A DNA stretch of 64,000 nt from Marinibaculum pumilum (GCF_042646425.1 NZ_JBHRTR010000019.1:113925-177924); one strand, 5' to 3'; positions 1 through 8,815 are shown, counted from the first letter of the stretch. The notes: generated by a model from the sequence alone, not told the origin. Numbers and translations: made by a program.

Positions 1-903
1 GCCGTTTCCTTCCTGATCTTCGGCGGCACGGAGCTGCTGCCCGGCGACGTGGCGGAGGCGATCCTGGGCCAGGGCGCCACGCCGGAGGCGGTGGCGGCGA
101 TCCGCGCCGATCTCGACCTCGACCGGCCGGCCTGGGAACGCTATGCGGACTGGCTGGGCGGCATCCTGTCCGGCGACCTGGGCACCTCGCTGACATCGAA
201 GCGGCCGATCGACGAGATGATCGGCGCCCGGCTGGGCAATACCCTGACCCTGGCGGCGGTGGCGGCGATCGTGTCGGTACCGCTGGCGCTGCTGCTCGGC
301 CTGCTGGCGGCCTTGTACCGCAACACGATCTTCGACCGGGTGCTGTCGGTCGGCACGGTCTCCACCGTGTCGATGCCGGAATTCTTCGTCGGCTACCTGC
401 TGATCCTGGTCTTCGCGATCCTGCTGGGCTGGCTGCCGCCGAACTCGAATGCGGTCGCCAATCCGCAGCTCGGCCTCTGGGACCAGCTGGTCGCGCTGGC
501 GCTGCCCTGCGCCACCCTGACGGTGGTGGTGGTGGCGCATATGATGCGGATGACCCGGGCGGCGGTGATCAACATCCTGACCGCGCCGTTCATCGAGATG
601 GCGACCCTGAAGGGGGTCAGCCGGGCGCGACGGGTGTTCCGGCACGCCTTTCCCAACGCGCTGTCGCCGATCATCAACGTGGTGGTGCTGAACCTCGCCT
701 ACCTGGTGGTCGGCGTCGTGGTGGTGGAGGTGGTGTTCGTCTATCCCGGCATGGGCCAGCTGATGGTGGACCATGTCGCCAAGCGCGACGTGCCGGTGGT
801 GCAGGCCTGCGCGATGATCTTCGCGGCGACCTACGTGCTGCTGAACATGAGCGCGGACATCCTGGCGATCCTCGCCAATCCGCGCCTGCGGCATCCCAAG
901 TGA
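1..903 (+). CDS. Oligopeptide-type ABC transporter permease (DppB/OppB family), 5' end cut by window
   Basis: Inner-membrane permease of a peptide/nickel/opine-type ABC importer. The reading frame is open from the first base, so the gene begins outside the window; 300 codons are visible. The extracellular loop and the later membrane segments are recognisable, and the EAA-type cytoplasmic loop that docks on the ATPase is at about residues 195-225 (METATLKG-like, then RHAFPNALSP). It is followed after 10 bp by the second permease and then by the double ATPase, which is the usual order of these operons. A substrate-binding protein would be expected just upstream, off the window. The family is clear; the substrate cannot be told from the sequence. 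Confidence 0.93.
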   Translation, partial: AVSFLIFGGTELLPGDVAEAILGQGATPEAVAAIRADLDLDRPAWERYADWLGGILSGDLGTSLTSKRPIDEMIGARLGNTLTLAAVAAIVSVPLALLLGLLAALYRNTIFDRVLSVGTVSTVSMPEFFVGYLLILVFAILLGWLPPNSNAVANPQLGLWDQLVALALPCATLTVVVVAHMMRMTRAAVINILTAPFIEMATLKGVSRARRVFRHAFPNALSPIINVVVLNLAYLVVGVVVVEVVFVYPGMGQLMVDHVAKRDVPVVQACAMIFAATYVLLNMSADILAILANPRLRHPK

Positions 904-913
904 GGAAGGCGAA

Positions 914-1729
914 ATGACCGCCCGCTATCCGGTCTCGGTCTGGGTCGGGGCGGCGATCGTCCTGCTGTTCGCCGTCCTGGCCGCCTTCGGCCCCTGGCTC
1001 GCCCCCTATGGCGAGGGGGAGATCGTCGGCGATGTCTGGGAGCCGCTGTTCGGTACCTACCTGCTGGGCACCGACAACCTGGGCCGCGACATGCTGACCC
1101 GCCTGCTCTACGGCGCGCAGACCACGGTCGGCATCTCGCTGGCGGCGACGATGGTCACCTTCCTGCTGGGCAGCGTGCTGGGCTTCCTGGCGGCCACCGC
1201 CGGCGGCGCGCTGGACCAGGTGATCAGCCGGGCGGTCGACGCGGTGCTGGCGATCCCGCCGCTGATCTTCGGCCTGGTGGTGCTGTCGGTGATGCCCTCG
1301 TCGATCCCGATCCTGATCGCGGTGATGGGGGTGCTGTTCGCCGCGCCGGTGTTCCGGGTGGCGCGGGCGGTCGCGATGGACGTCACCGTGATGGAATATG
1401 TCGAGGTCGCGCGCCTGCGCGGCGAGGGGCCGGCCTGGATCATGGGGCGGGAGATCCTGCCCAACGCGCTGACCCCGCTGGTGGCGGAGTTCGGACTGCG
1501 CTTCTCCTACACCATGCTGTTCCTCTCCGCGCTCAGCTTCCTGGGCCTGGGGGTGCAGCCGCCGACCGCGGACTGGGGCGGCATCGTGAAGGAGAATGCC
1601 GCGGCGATCAGCTTCGGCCTGATCGCGCCGCTGCTGCCCGCGGCGGCGATCGCGATCATGACGATCGGCGTGAACCTGGTGGTCGACTGGGTGTTGAACC
1701 GCACATCGACCTTGCGGCGGGGAGGGTAG
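914..1729 (+). CDS. Oligopeptide-type ABC transporter permease (DppC/OppC family)
   Basis: Second permease of the importer, 271 aa, pairing with the preceding DppB-type subunit to form the membrane channel. The protein starts with a hydrophobic helix and has the DppC hallmark GTDNLGRDM after it, then further membrane segments and an EAA loop near ARLRGEGPAWIMGREILPNA. The length is slightly short for DppC (about 280-300 aa) because the cytoplasmic N-terminal tail is nearly absent. An ATG start lies 10 bp after the previous stop, behind GAGGAAGG. It ends 4 bp before the ATPase start, so the three genes are one operon. Confidence 0.93.
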   Translation: MTARYPVSVWVGAAIVLLFAVLAAFGPWLAPYGEGEIVGDVWEPLFGTYLLGTDNLGRDMLTRLLYGAQTTVGISLAATMVTFLLGSVLGFLAATAGGALDQVISRAVDAVLAIPPLIFGLVVLSVMPSSIPILIAVMGVLFAAPVFRVARAVAMDVTVMEYVEVARLRGEGPAWIMGREILPNALTPLVAEFGLRFSYTMLFLSALSFLGLGVQPPTADWGGIVKENAAAISFGLIAPLLPAAAIAIMTIGVNLVVDWVLNRTSTLRRGG

Positions 1730-1733
1730 GCGG

Positions 1734-3407
1734 ATGGCGCAGGCGGACATGGTGGATACGGGACAGGCGCAGGGCGGCACCCTGCTGGACGTGCGCGACC
1801 TGCGGATCGAGACCAGCCAGTCCGACCCGGACGCCCGCAGCCAGATCGTGAAGGGTGTCTCCTTCACCGTCGGCCGCGGCGAGGTGCTGGGCCTGATCGG
1901 CGAGTCCGGCGCCGGCAAGTCGACGATCGGCCTGGCCACCATGGCCTATGCCCGTCCCGGCACAAGGATCAGCGACGGCGAGATCATCCTGGACGGCGAC
2001 AATGTCCTGGACCTGCCGCCGGTGGCGGTGCGGAAGCTGCGCGGCCAGCGGGTCGCCTATGTGGCGCAGAGCGCGGCGGCGGCCTTCAACCCGGCGCTGC
2101 GGCTCGGCGACCAGATCGTCGAGCCGGCGGTGATCCACGGCGTCTGCAGCGCCGATGAGGGGCGGCAGCTTGCCGGCGACCTGTACCACCGCCTCGGCCT
2201 GCCCGACCCGGACCGCTTCGGCGAGCGCTATCCGCACCAGGTCTCCGGCGGCCAGCTGCAGCGGGCGATGACGGTGATGGCCCTGGTCTGCAAGCCGGAC
2301 CTGATCGTCTTCGACGAACCGACGACGGCGCTGGACGTCACCACCCAGATCGAGGTGCTGGCCGCGATCAAGGACGCGATCTCCGACCTGGACACCGCCG
2401 CCCTCTACATCAGCCACGACCTGGCGGTGGTGGCGCAGATCGCCGATTCCATCATGGTCCTGCGCTATGGCGAGACGGTGGAATATGGCGAGACCGGGCA
2501 GGTGCTGCACGCGCCCCGGCAGGACTATACGAAGGCACTGGTCAGCGTCCGTTCCGTCGGCCAGCCCGAGGGCGCGATGGCCGGGGTGGCTGCGCCGGAG
2601 CCGGTGCTGCAGATGACCGGCATCACCGCAGGCTATCGTCGCGGCCAGACCATCCTGGAGGATGTCACCATCGCCGTGCCGCAGGGCCGCACCGTCGCGG
2701 TGGTGGGGGAGAGCGGCTCCGGCAAGTCGACCCTGGCGCGGGTGGCGATGGGCCTGCTGCCGCCGTGGGACGGCGAACTGCGCTTCGACGGCGCCCCCCT
2801 GACCCCGCATCTGAAGCGGCGCAGCCGGGAAGAGCTGCGGACCCTGCAGATGATCTACCAGATGCCGGACGTCGCCCTGAACCCGCGGCAGGAGGTGCGC
2901 GAGATCATCGGCCGGCCGCTGACCCGCTTCCTGGGCCTGCGCGGACGGAAGCGGATGGACCGGGTGGTGGAGCTGCTGGAACATATCGACCTGGATGCCA
3001 GCTTCGCCAATCGCCTGCCGGGCGAACTGTCGGGCGGCCAGAAGCAGCGGGTCTGCATCGCCCGCGCGCTGGCGGCAGAGCCGAAGCTGATCATCTGCGA
3101 CGAGGTCACCTCCGCCCTCGACCCGCTGGTCGCCGACGGCATCCTGGAACTGCTGCTGCGGCTGCAGCGGGAGGACAATCTCTCCTACCTGTTCATCACC
3201 CACGACCTGGCGACGGTGAAGGCGATTGCCGACGATGTGGTGGTGATGTACCAGGGCCGGGTGGTCTGCCAGGGGCCGCGGGCGGAGGTGATGACCCCGC
3301 CGCATGACGCCTATACCGACCTGCTGTTGAAGTCGGTGCCGGAGATGAAGCTCGGTTGGCTCGAAGAGGTGCTGGAATCCCGCCGCATGGAGGCGGCCGG
3401 GAACTGA
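1734..3407 (+). CDS. Double-domain oligopeptide ABC transporter ATPase (DppD-DppF fusion)
   Basis: Energises the importer encoded by the two preceding permeases. This 557-aa protein has two complete ABC cassettes. The first has Walker A GESGAGKST (about residues 56-64), signature VSGGQLQR and Walker B LIVFDEPTTALD. The second has Walker A GESGSGKST (about residue 325), signature LSGGQKQR and Walker B LIICDEVTSALD. In the Dpp/Opp family these two halves are usually separate D and F proteins, but fused forms are common. Both nucleotide sites look intact, so each half should hydrolyse ATP. The substrate is unknown; peptides, opines and glutathione are all handled by this family. Confidence 0.94.
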   Translation: MAQADMVDTGQAQGGTLLDVRDLRIETSQSDPDARSQIVKGVSFTVGRGEVLGLIGESGAGKSTIGLATMAYARPGTRISDGEIILDGDNVLDLPPVAVRKLRGQRVAYVAQSAAAAFNPALRLGDQIVEPAVIHGVCSADEGRQLAGDLYHRLGLPDPDRFGERYPHQVSGGQLQRAMTVMALVCKPDLIVFDEPTTALDVTTQIEVLAAIKDAISDLDTAALYISHDLAVVAQIADSIMVLRYGETVEYGETGQVLHAPRQDYTKALVSVRSVGQPEGAMAGVAAPEPVLQMTGITAGYRRGQTILEDVTIAVPQGRTVAVVGESGSGKSTLARVAMGLLPPWDGELRFDGAPLTPHLKRRSREELRTLQMIYQMPDVALNPRQEVREIIGRPLTRFLGLRGRKRMDRVVELLEHIDLDASFANRLPGELSGGQKQRVCIARALAAEPKLIICDEVTSALDPLVADGILELLLRLQREDNLSYLFITHDLATVKAIADDVVVMYQGRVVCQGPRAEVMTPPHDAYTDLLLKSVPEMKLGWLEEVLESRRMEAAGN

Positions 3408-4288
3408 CCGGCCCGGCATCGCCGGGCGCCGAGTCAGGCGACAGCCGGCCACTGCTGGGCATCGCGCTGATGGCGGCGGCGATGCTGATCATTCCCACGG
3501 TCGACGGCGTGGCCAAGCATCTGGGGGAGAGCTTCTCGCCGCTCTTCGTGGCCTGGTCGCGCTATGCCGCGGCGACCCTGATCGTGCTGCCGGTCGCGCT
3601 GTGGCGGCTGGGCCCGCGAAAGGCGCTGCCGCGGCGCGGCCTGGGCGCCCACCTGCTGCGCACCGCCTTCCTGATGGCGGCGATGAGCTTCTATTTCCTG
3701 GCAATCGCGCGGATCCCGCTGGCCACAGCCTCGGGCGCCTATTTCGTCGGACCTGTCGTGGCCGCCCTGCTGGCGATGCTGCTGCTGCGGGAGAAGGCGC
3801 GGCCGCTGCGGCTGGCGGCGGTGGCGCTGGGCTTCGCCGGCGCCATGACCGTCGTCCGTCCGGACGGCGGGATCTCCACCGGCATGCTGCTGGCGCTGGG
3901 CAGCGGGATCTGCTTCGCCGGCTATATCATCGCCACCCGGGTCGCGGCCCGCAGCGCCGGCGTCCTGCCGACCCTGGCCTTCCAATGCCTGGTCGGCGCC
4001 CTGCTGCTGACCCCGCAGGCGATCTGGACCTTCGCCGTGCCGGATGCGACGCAATTGGTGCTGATCCTGACCATGGGGGCGGTCTCCGCCTTCTGCCATG
4101 TGCTGTCGATCAACGCCTTCCGCTATGCCGATGCCTCGCTGCTGTCGCCGCTGGTCTACCTGGAACTGGTCGGCACGGCGGCGATCGGGCTGTTCGTCTT
4201 CGGCGAATTCCCCGACGCGGTCACCTGGACCGGCATCGCGGTGATCGTGGCCGCCGGCCTGCTGCTGGCACGGGAGCGGGCGCGCTGA
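3356..4288 (+). CDS. EamA/DMT-superfamily transporter (start uncertain)
   Basis: Predicted ten-helix drug/metabolite transporter with two EamA repeats, typically an exporter of amino acids or related metabolites. The membrane core starts around GIALMAAAMLIIPTVDG and the family motif PLVYLELVGTAAIG lies in the second repeat. No good ATG precedes the first helix. The TTG at 3356 has a GGAG about 11 bases upstream but overlaps the ATPase gene by 52 bp, and an in-frame ATG at 3470 would cut into the first helix. I keep the TTG. The stop lies 6 bp from the stop of the converging MFS gene. Confidence 0.85.
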   Translation: MARRGAGIPPHGGGRELTGPASPGAESGDSRPLLGIALMAAAMLIIPTVDGVAKHLGESFSPLFVAWSRYAAATLIVLPVALWRLGPRKALPRRGLGAHLLRTAFLMAAMSFYFLAIARIPLATASGAYFVGPVVAALLAMLLLREKARPLRLAAVALGFAGAMTVVRPDGGISTGMLLALGSGICFAGYIIATRVAARSAGVLPTLAFQCLVGALLLTPQAIWTFAVPDATQLVLILTMGAVSAFCHVLSINAFRYADASLLSPLVYLELVGTAAIGLFVFGEFPDAVTWTGIAVIVAAGLLLARERAR

Positions 4289-4294
4289 CGGCGC

Positions 4295-5503
4295 TCAGGC
4301 AGGAACGGGCGTACCGCCGCGGCGGATGTGCAGGTAGAGCCCACCGACAATGGCCAGGTTGGCGATGCCGAAAGCGGCGGCCGCCGCGAAGGCCAGGGTA
4401 TAGCCGCCGGTGATGTCGTAGAGCCGGCCGCCCAGGAAGCCGCCGAAGCCATGCGCCAGGAAGGCAAAGGCGGTGACGATGCCCATCGCGCCGGCACGGC
4501 GTGCGGGCGCAGTCAGGGCGGTCGTCGTTGTCAGCACGCCAGTCATCACGCCGGAATAGCCGAAGCCGTAGGCCAGGCCGTAGAGGTAGAAGCTGCCCAG
4601 CCCGTCGAGCTGGGTGAAGCCGAACACCATCGCCGTCTGCCACAGGGAGGCGGTCATGTAGGCGGGGATCGCGCCGACCATGTCGGCCAGCTTGCCGAAC
4701 ACCAGCCGGCCCAGGATGCCGGCGGCCAGGATCGCGAACATCACGCCGGCGGACTCCGACGCCGACAAAGCGCGGTCCTGCATCAGCGGCACCAGGTGCA
4801 TCAGCGGCACCGCCATCAGGGTACAGCAGCACAGCACCGCGGCGCTCAGCACGATCACCACGGTGCGGTGCGGCAGGATGCCGTGCAGGCCGGCCGCGCC
4901 GCCGCCCGCGCCGCCGGTCCGCGGCGGCGGGTCGCGTGCCAGCAGCGACAGCGGCAGCAGCAGGGCCAGGGTGCCGGCGCCCAGCAGCGCCAGGGCGCCG
5001 CGCCAGCCGAACGCCTCGATCGCCACCGCGGCGATCACCGGGATCGTGCCCTGGCCCAGCGCCTGGCCGGCGGAAGCGATGCCCAGCGCCATGCCGGCGC
5101 CGGTCGCGAACCAGTTGCCGACCAGCGCCAGCAGCGGCGCGAAGAAGGCGGCGCCGCCGAACGCGCCGCCGACCAGGAACAGCAGGTAGAGCTGCCACAG
5201 CGCCTCCGCCTGGGAGGCGGCCAGGATGCACAGGCCCAGCACCGCGCCGCCGGCAAGGCAGATCCACCGGATCCCCCAGCGGTCCGCGGCCCGGCCCAGC
5301 AGGATGCCGCCAGCCGCCAGCCCGACCAGCCCCGCGGTGTTGATCAGGGCGATATCGCCCCGTGCCCAGCCGAACTCCCGCTCCAGCGGCAGGAAGAAGA
5401 CGGACAGGCCGCTGACCAGCTGGCCCATCGTCACCGCCAGCATGACGGCGGCGGCCGCGACGATCACCCAGCGATAGCGCGGCTCTGCGGCCTGTTCCGG
5501 CAT
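4295..5503 (-). CDS. MFS transporter
   Basis: Twelve-helix major facilitator, 402 aa from the ATG at 5503 (MPEQAAEPRYRW). The open frame extends upstream to 5656, but the extra 51 residues are hydrophilic, Pro/Gly-rich and unlike family N-termini. The loop-2 pattern GRAADRWGIR and the second-half equivalent GKLADMVGAIP are visible, placing it near the monocarboxylate/oxalate-formate-antiporter-like MFS proteins. It runs convergently to the EamA gene with 6 bp between the stops. The substrate is unknown. Confidence 0.88.
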   Translation of the reverse strand: MPEQAAEPRYRWVIVAAAAVMLAVTMGQLVSGLSVFFLPLEREFGWARGDIALINTAGLVGLAAGGILLGRAADRWGIRWICLAGGAVLGLCILAASQAEALWQLYLLFLVGGAFGGAAFFAPLLALVGNWFATGAGMALGIASAGQALGQGTIPVIAAVAIEAFGWRGALALLGAGTLALLLPLSLLARDPPPRTGGAGGGAAGLHGILPHRTVVIVLSAAVLCCCTLMAVPLMHLVPLMQDRALSASESAGVMFAILAAGILGRLVFGKLADMVGAIPAYMTASLWQTAMVFGFTQLDGLGSFYLYGLAYGFGYSGVMTGVLTTTTALTAPARRAGAMGIVTAFAFLAHGFGGFLGGRLYDITGGYTLAFAAAAAFGIANLAIVGGLYLHIRRGGTPVPA

Positions 5504-5718
5504 GGCGTGGACCCTGTCCTGTTTCCTCGGCCCAGAGGGTAGGGGATCGGGCCCGGCCGCGGGAATGCCGCTTCCGCAGATGCCGCATGTGGCCGCCGCA
5601 TTGCCCCAATGGCCGGTCATGTCCGACCTCACCGGGCATGGCCAGTCTTGGGCCACTGGTGACCGCTTCCGCGTGGCGAGGATGCAGTTCGGGCCACATG
5701 CTTCTCCTCCAACGCGTC

Positions 5719-5741
5719 ATTCGCGCACTTGTTGCGCGAAT
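5719..5741. repeat. Perfect inverted repeat, 9-bp arms
   Basis: ATTCGCGCA and TGCGCGAAT flank the spacer CTTGT. It lies about 215 bp upstream of the MFS start and could be an operator or part of a dispersed repeat. No T-run follows on either strand, so a terminator is unlikely. Confidence 0.5.
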
Positions 5742-5800
5742 CCATGGTGCTGCGAGGCTCAATCAGGGCAGGCTCTTATTGAGAGGCGGCGGCATGGACT

Positions 5801-5817
5801 CGCGTATCAAGTACGCG
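5801..5817. repeat. Short palindrome of dispersed-repeat type
   Basis: CGCGTA and TACGCG flank TCAAG, inside the context GGACT...GGGTGACGA. This is the typical look of alphaproteobacterial intergenic palindromic units; copy number elsewhere in the genome cannot be seen here. Confidence 0.45.
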
Positions 5818-5836
5818 GGTGACGATATTTGGCAGA

Positions 5837-5853
5837 GGCAGGGGATCCCTGCC
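5837..5853 (-). terminator. Possible hairpin downstream of the flavin oxidoreductase
   Basis: GGCAGGG-GAT-CCCTGCC, a 7-bp stem about 40 bp past the leftward oxidoreductase stop. No uridine tract follows it on the bottom strand, so it is only a weak terminator candidate. Confidence 0.25.
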
Positions 5854-5893
5854 GCAGCATCGGCGGCGGCAACCGGCTTTCCTTTCGCCCCCC

Positions 5894-7105
5894 TCAGCCC
5901 TCCGGATGCCGCCGGCGCAGGTTCAGGTCGGCGGGCCAGACGCTGCGCTTCAGGTCCAGCGGATAGCCGCAGCTATAGTCGTAGGGCGGCTTGATCACGT
6001 ATTTCCGGTCGAACGGGATCCAGTTGTAGGGCTCGCCCGCGCGGATGATGTAGGGCCAGTCCGGATGGGCGAAGAGCGGCCGGCCGACGGCGCAGAGATC
6101 GCCGGCGCCGGAGGTGATCACCTGTTCGGCATGCGGGCCCTCGGCGATGCCGCCATTGACGATCACCGGCTTGCCGCTGGCGCGCCGCAGAACGGTCGGC
6201 ATCGGGTCGGCGCTGTTCGGGTCGCGGTTGTCGGTCCAGTCGAAGCTGGACCAGTGCAGCGCGTCGACCTGCGCATCCGCCAGGGCGCGGCCCAGCGCCT
6301 CGGCATAGCGCACGCCGTCCGGCCAGGCGCCGCCGAAATCGTCCACCCCGTCCTGCGACAGGCGCAGGGTGATCAGCTTGCCCGGCCCGATCGCCTCGCG
6401 CACCCGCTCGCAGACCAGCTTGGCGAAGCGGATGTTGTTCTCCGGGCTGCCGCCGAACTCGTCGCTGCGCAGGTTCTGCTTCGGGTCGACGAACTGGTAC
6501 AGCAGGTAGCCGTTGGCGGCATGGATCTCCACCCCGTCGAAACCGGCCTGCATGCCGCGGGCGGCGCCCTCGGCAAAGCCGTCGGCGATGCGGAAGATCT
6601 CCTCCCGGCTCAGCGCGCGGGCCGGCGGGAAGGTCACCTTCGGCCAATGGCCGACGACCTGGCGGTCATACTTTTCCTGGTCGCTGTCGGTATAGAGCAC
6701 CCAGCCCGGGCTCTGCGTGTCGCTGGCGCTGACCGGCGCCTCGCCCGCGAACAGGCAGCGCGGGTCGCTGACCCGGCCGCCATGCATCAGCTGCAGGATG
6801 ATCGGCACGTCGCAGGCATGGACGGCGTCCACCGTCCTGCGCCAGCCGGCGATGTGCTTCTCGTTGGCGATGCCCGGCTGGTTCAGGTAGGCGATGCAGC
6901 CCAGCGCATCCTCCTCGTAGGTGCCTTCGGAGATGATCATCGCCACCCCGCCGCGGGCGCGCCGGGCGTAATAGGCCGTCATCTCGTCGGTGGGCGTGCC
7001 GTCATCCTCCGCCGACTGGCGGGTCAGCGGCGCCATGACGATCCGGTTCTTCAGGGTGAGGTTCCCCAGGCGGTACGAAGAGAAGGTGTTCGGAAAAGCC
7101 TGCAT
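5894..7105 (-). CDS. NADH:flavin oxidoreductase, old yellow enzyme family
   Basis: FMN-dependent ene-reductase-type (beta/alpha)8 barrel of about 403 aa. The N-terminus LTLKNRIVMAPLTR, the HGGR-type segment LQLMHGGR, the active-site EIHAANGYLLYQF with the family His-Ala-Ala-Asn, and the late barrel motif NGGI...GDLCAVGRPLFAHPDWP are all present. The chosen ATG (7105) gives MQAFPNTFSSYRLG; the in-frame upstream codons encode only a short polar stretch. It is probably cotranscribed with the triple-Rid gene whose stop is 78 bp upstream. That pairing suggests a role in reduction of an unsaturated or nitrogen-containing compound, but the substrate is unknown. Confidence 0.9.
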   Translation of the reverse strand: MQAFPNTFSSYRLGNLTLKNRIVMAPLTRQSAEDDGTPTDEMTAYYARRARGGVAMIISEGTYEEDALGCIAYLNQPGIANEKHIAGWRRTVDAVHACDVPIILQLMHGGRVSDPRCLFAGEAPVSASDTQSPGWVLYTDSDQEKYDRQVVGHWPKVTFPPARALSREEIFRIADGFAEGAARGMQAGFDGVEIHAANGYLLYQFVDPKQNLRSDEFGGSPENNIRFAKLVCERVREAIGPGKLITLRLSQDGVDDFGGAWPDGVRYAEALGRALADAQVDALHWSSFDWTDNRDPNSADPMPTVLRRASGKPVIVNGGIAEGPHAEQVITSGAGDLCAVGRPLFAHPDWPYIIRAGEPYNWIPFDRKYVIKPPYDYSCGYPLDLKRSVWPADLNLRRRHPEG

Positions 7106-7183
7106 ACGTATGCCCCCTTGCTCGGCCGCCCCCGTCAGCGACGGTGCCAATGTAGCACCGGGCCGCTGCGGTTGCGATTTGTC

Positions 7184-8383
7184 TCACCCCGGCAGCATGG
7201 CCAGGGCGTAGATCTCGTGCTGATAGCCTTCCAGGTACAGCCCGGTGCAGCCGACCGGCGTCCAGGCCGGGCCGGCGCCGGCCGGGAAGATGTCGGCGGC
7301 GGCCGCCATCACCGCCTCCCAGTCGCGGACATCCTTGTGGAAGGAGGTGACCTCGACCAGATGCTCCAGCCCGGCGCCGTGCTTCTCCAGCACGCCCTGG
7401 ATCTGGCTGAAGCAGTAGCGCGCCTGCGAGGCGGGATCGCCGCGGCCGACGATGTTGCGCTGCCCGTCGGAGGCGACCTGCCCGGCAATGCCGACCAGCC
7501 GCCCGCCGGCCTTGCGGGTGGCACCGGAATTCCGCTCCGCATGCCAGTGCACACTGGGCAGGTTGTGCGCCACCCGCGGCCCGGCGCTCAGGTCGGCGAT
7601 GGCGCGGAAGGCACCCACCATGCCCGACCGCCACAGGCCGGTCATGCCGATGGCGGTATAGGTCGGTGCCTCCGCGACCGCCGTGTCGGCAATCGTCTCG
7701 TCGCACCAGGTGCCCACGGCGGCATCCATGCCGCGGGCGTCGTGGTTGAAGGCGATCATGTCGATCACGTCGTGCAGGCCGCTGCCGGCCTCCGCCAGGA
7801 CCTCCTTCAGGCGGTCATAGGCATAGCGCGCCTGCGCGAAATGGTCGCCGGGGCTGACCGGCAGGCCGCGACTGTCGGCGGCCACCAGGCCGGAGGTGAA
7901 GACATGGTCGCCCTTCGCCGCCGCCGCCGATATCGGCAGCCCCCGCATCCACCCCATCCGCGGCGGCGTCACGCCACGCCGCCTCCCCGGGCCGAGATGG
8001 GCGATGGCGCGGATGCTGACCAGCAGTTCCGGCCGGTAGCTGCCCACCATGCCGGCCAGGCTCCAGGCCGGCCCCTCGTCGGGGAAATGCTCCGCCGCCA
8101 CCGACAGCACCGCGTCCATGTCGCGCGGATCCTTCACGAAGGCCATCACGTCCAGCACGTCGTCCATGCTGCCGCCCTCTGCCGCCAGGATCTCCGCGAT
8201 GCGCGCGAAGGCGTTGCGCGCCTGCCGCCGGACATCGCCGCGCGCCAGCGGCCGCAGCTTCGCATCCGCGCTGACCTGGCCGGCGATGAACAGCAGGTCG
8301 CCGCAGCGCACGGCGGAGGATGCCGGCATGTCGCGGCACCAGGCGTTGGCATCAGGAATGATGAAGCTGCGATCGCCGGTCAT
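7184..8383 (-). CDS. Protein of three tandem Rid (YjgF/YER057c/UK114) domains
   Basis: A 399-aa protein built from three consecutive Rid-type domains of about 130 residues each. Every unit repeats the pattern hydrophobic-xGxVxxD, then GD..QAR..F..I..VL...G....DV..V..F..D.R.......  and closes with a GL/GM-type strand. Rid proteins normally act as trimers of single-domain chains, so one chain may form an entire trimer. The catalytic Arg of RidA lies in a PARS-type motif; here that site reads PAWS, PTYT and PAWT, so imine-deaminase activity as in RidA is not expected and the protein resembles the Arg-lacking Rid subgroups. The ATG at 8383 is preceded by GAGAGGGG. The flavin oxidoreductase follows downstream. 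Confidence 0.85.
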   Translation of the reverse strand: MTGDRSFIIPDANAWCRDMPASSAVRCGDLLFIAGQVSADAKLRPLARGDVRRQARNAFARIAEILAAEGGSMDDVLDVMAFVKDPRDMDAVLSVAAEHFPDEGPAWSLAGMVGSYRPELLVSIRAIAHLGPGRRRGVTPPRMGWMRGLPISAAAAKGDHVFTSGLVAADSRGLPVSPGDHFAQARYAYDRLKEVLAEAGSGLHDVIDMIAFNHDARGMDAAVGTWCDETIADTAVAEAPTYTAIGMTGLWRSGMVGAFRAIADLSAGPRVAHNLPSVHWHAERNSGATRKAGGRLVGIAGQVASDGQRNIVGRGDPASQARYCFSQIQGVLEKHGAGLEHLVEVTSFHKDVRDWEAVMAAAADIFPAGAGPAWTPVGCTGLYLEGYQHEIYALAMLPG

Positions 8384-8491
8384 GGTGCGGCCCCTCTCGG
8401 TCGATGCTGAAGAATAAGACCGGAGATGATCGTATGCCATGCCGGTGAAAAGGTGCGGAGTCCGGCATCCTTAGCTGCAGTTATAACGACG

Positions 8492-8815
8492 ATGCAGGAA
8501 TACGGGGGTCATCTCGGCTCGGTCGCGTAGAACGACGAAGGCGAAACCTTCCGCGCCCGGCTGGAGTACCTCCGCGCCCTCCGAGGGTAGAGATGCCAGG
8601 AGCCTGAAGCGGGTGTTCTACGAGATTGTGGACGATTACCTCGGACCCAGCGGTGAGGAACGGCGCAAGCCTGACCTCCTGCTCAAAGGGAGCTTCAAAC
8701 TGCGCTCGGGCCCGAACCTGCGTCGCCGCACAATGATCTTCGCGCTGCAAGGGGCTCAACATCAACAAAGTGGTGAGCGATGCCCTGTGTGACTATCTGG
8801 ACGGGGAGGAATACG
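8492..8815 (+). pseudogene. Decayed HicB-family antitoxin
   Basis: Reading across three frames reconstructs a HicB-type antitoxin. It starts MQEYGGHLGSV at 8492, hits an in-frame TAG (8528), and continues NDEGETFRARLEYLRAL. It then shifts near 8580 to EGRDARSLKRVFYEIVDDYL (8583 onward) and GSFKLRSGPNLRRR, and shifts again near 8748 to KGLNINKVVSDALCDYLDGEE. HicB proteins show YKGY-G-V, an acidic FEGR-type loop, VDDYL, GSFNVRxGPELHRRAA and a SLNxxVxDAL helix in this order. Two frameshifts and one stop make it non-functional. No HicA toxin gene could be recognised next to it. It marks the left edge of the AT-richer island. Confidence 0.75.

Larger units (their letters stand above)
5504..5893. 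other. 390-bp intergenic region with small palindromes
   Basis: No convincing gene. It holds the upstream region of the leftward MFS gene and the downstream region of the leftward flavin oxidoreductase. Three short inverted repeats are visible and listed separately (5719-5741, 5801-5817, 5837-5853). The stretch around 5793-5825 resembles the ATGGACTCGCG...ACGCGGGTGACGA type of dispersed intergenic palindrome common in alphaproteobacteria; this likeness is from memory. Confidence 0.5.

Noticed and set aside
8384..8491. HicA toxin gene upstream of the HicB remnant
   Set aside because: No frame of the 108 bp shows the HicA pattern (short basic protein with GSHR loop).
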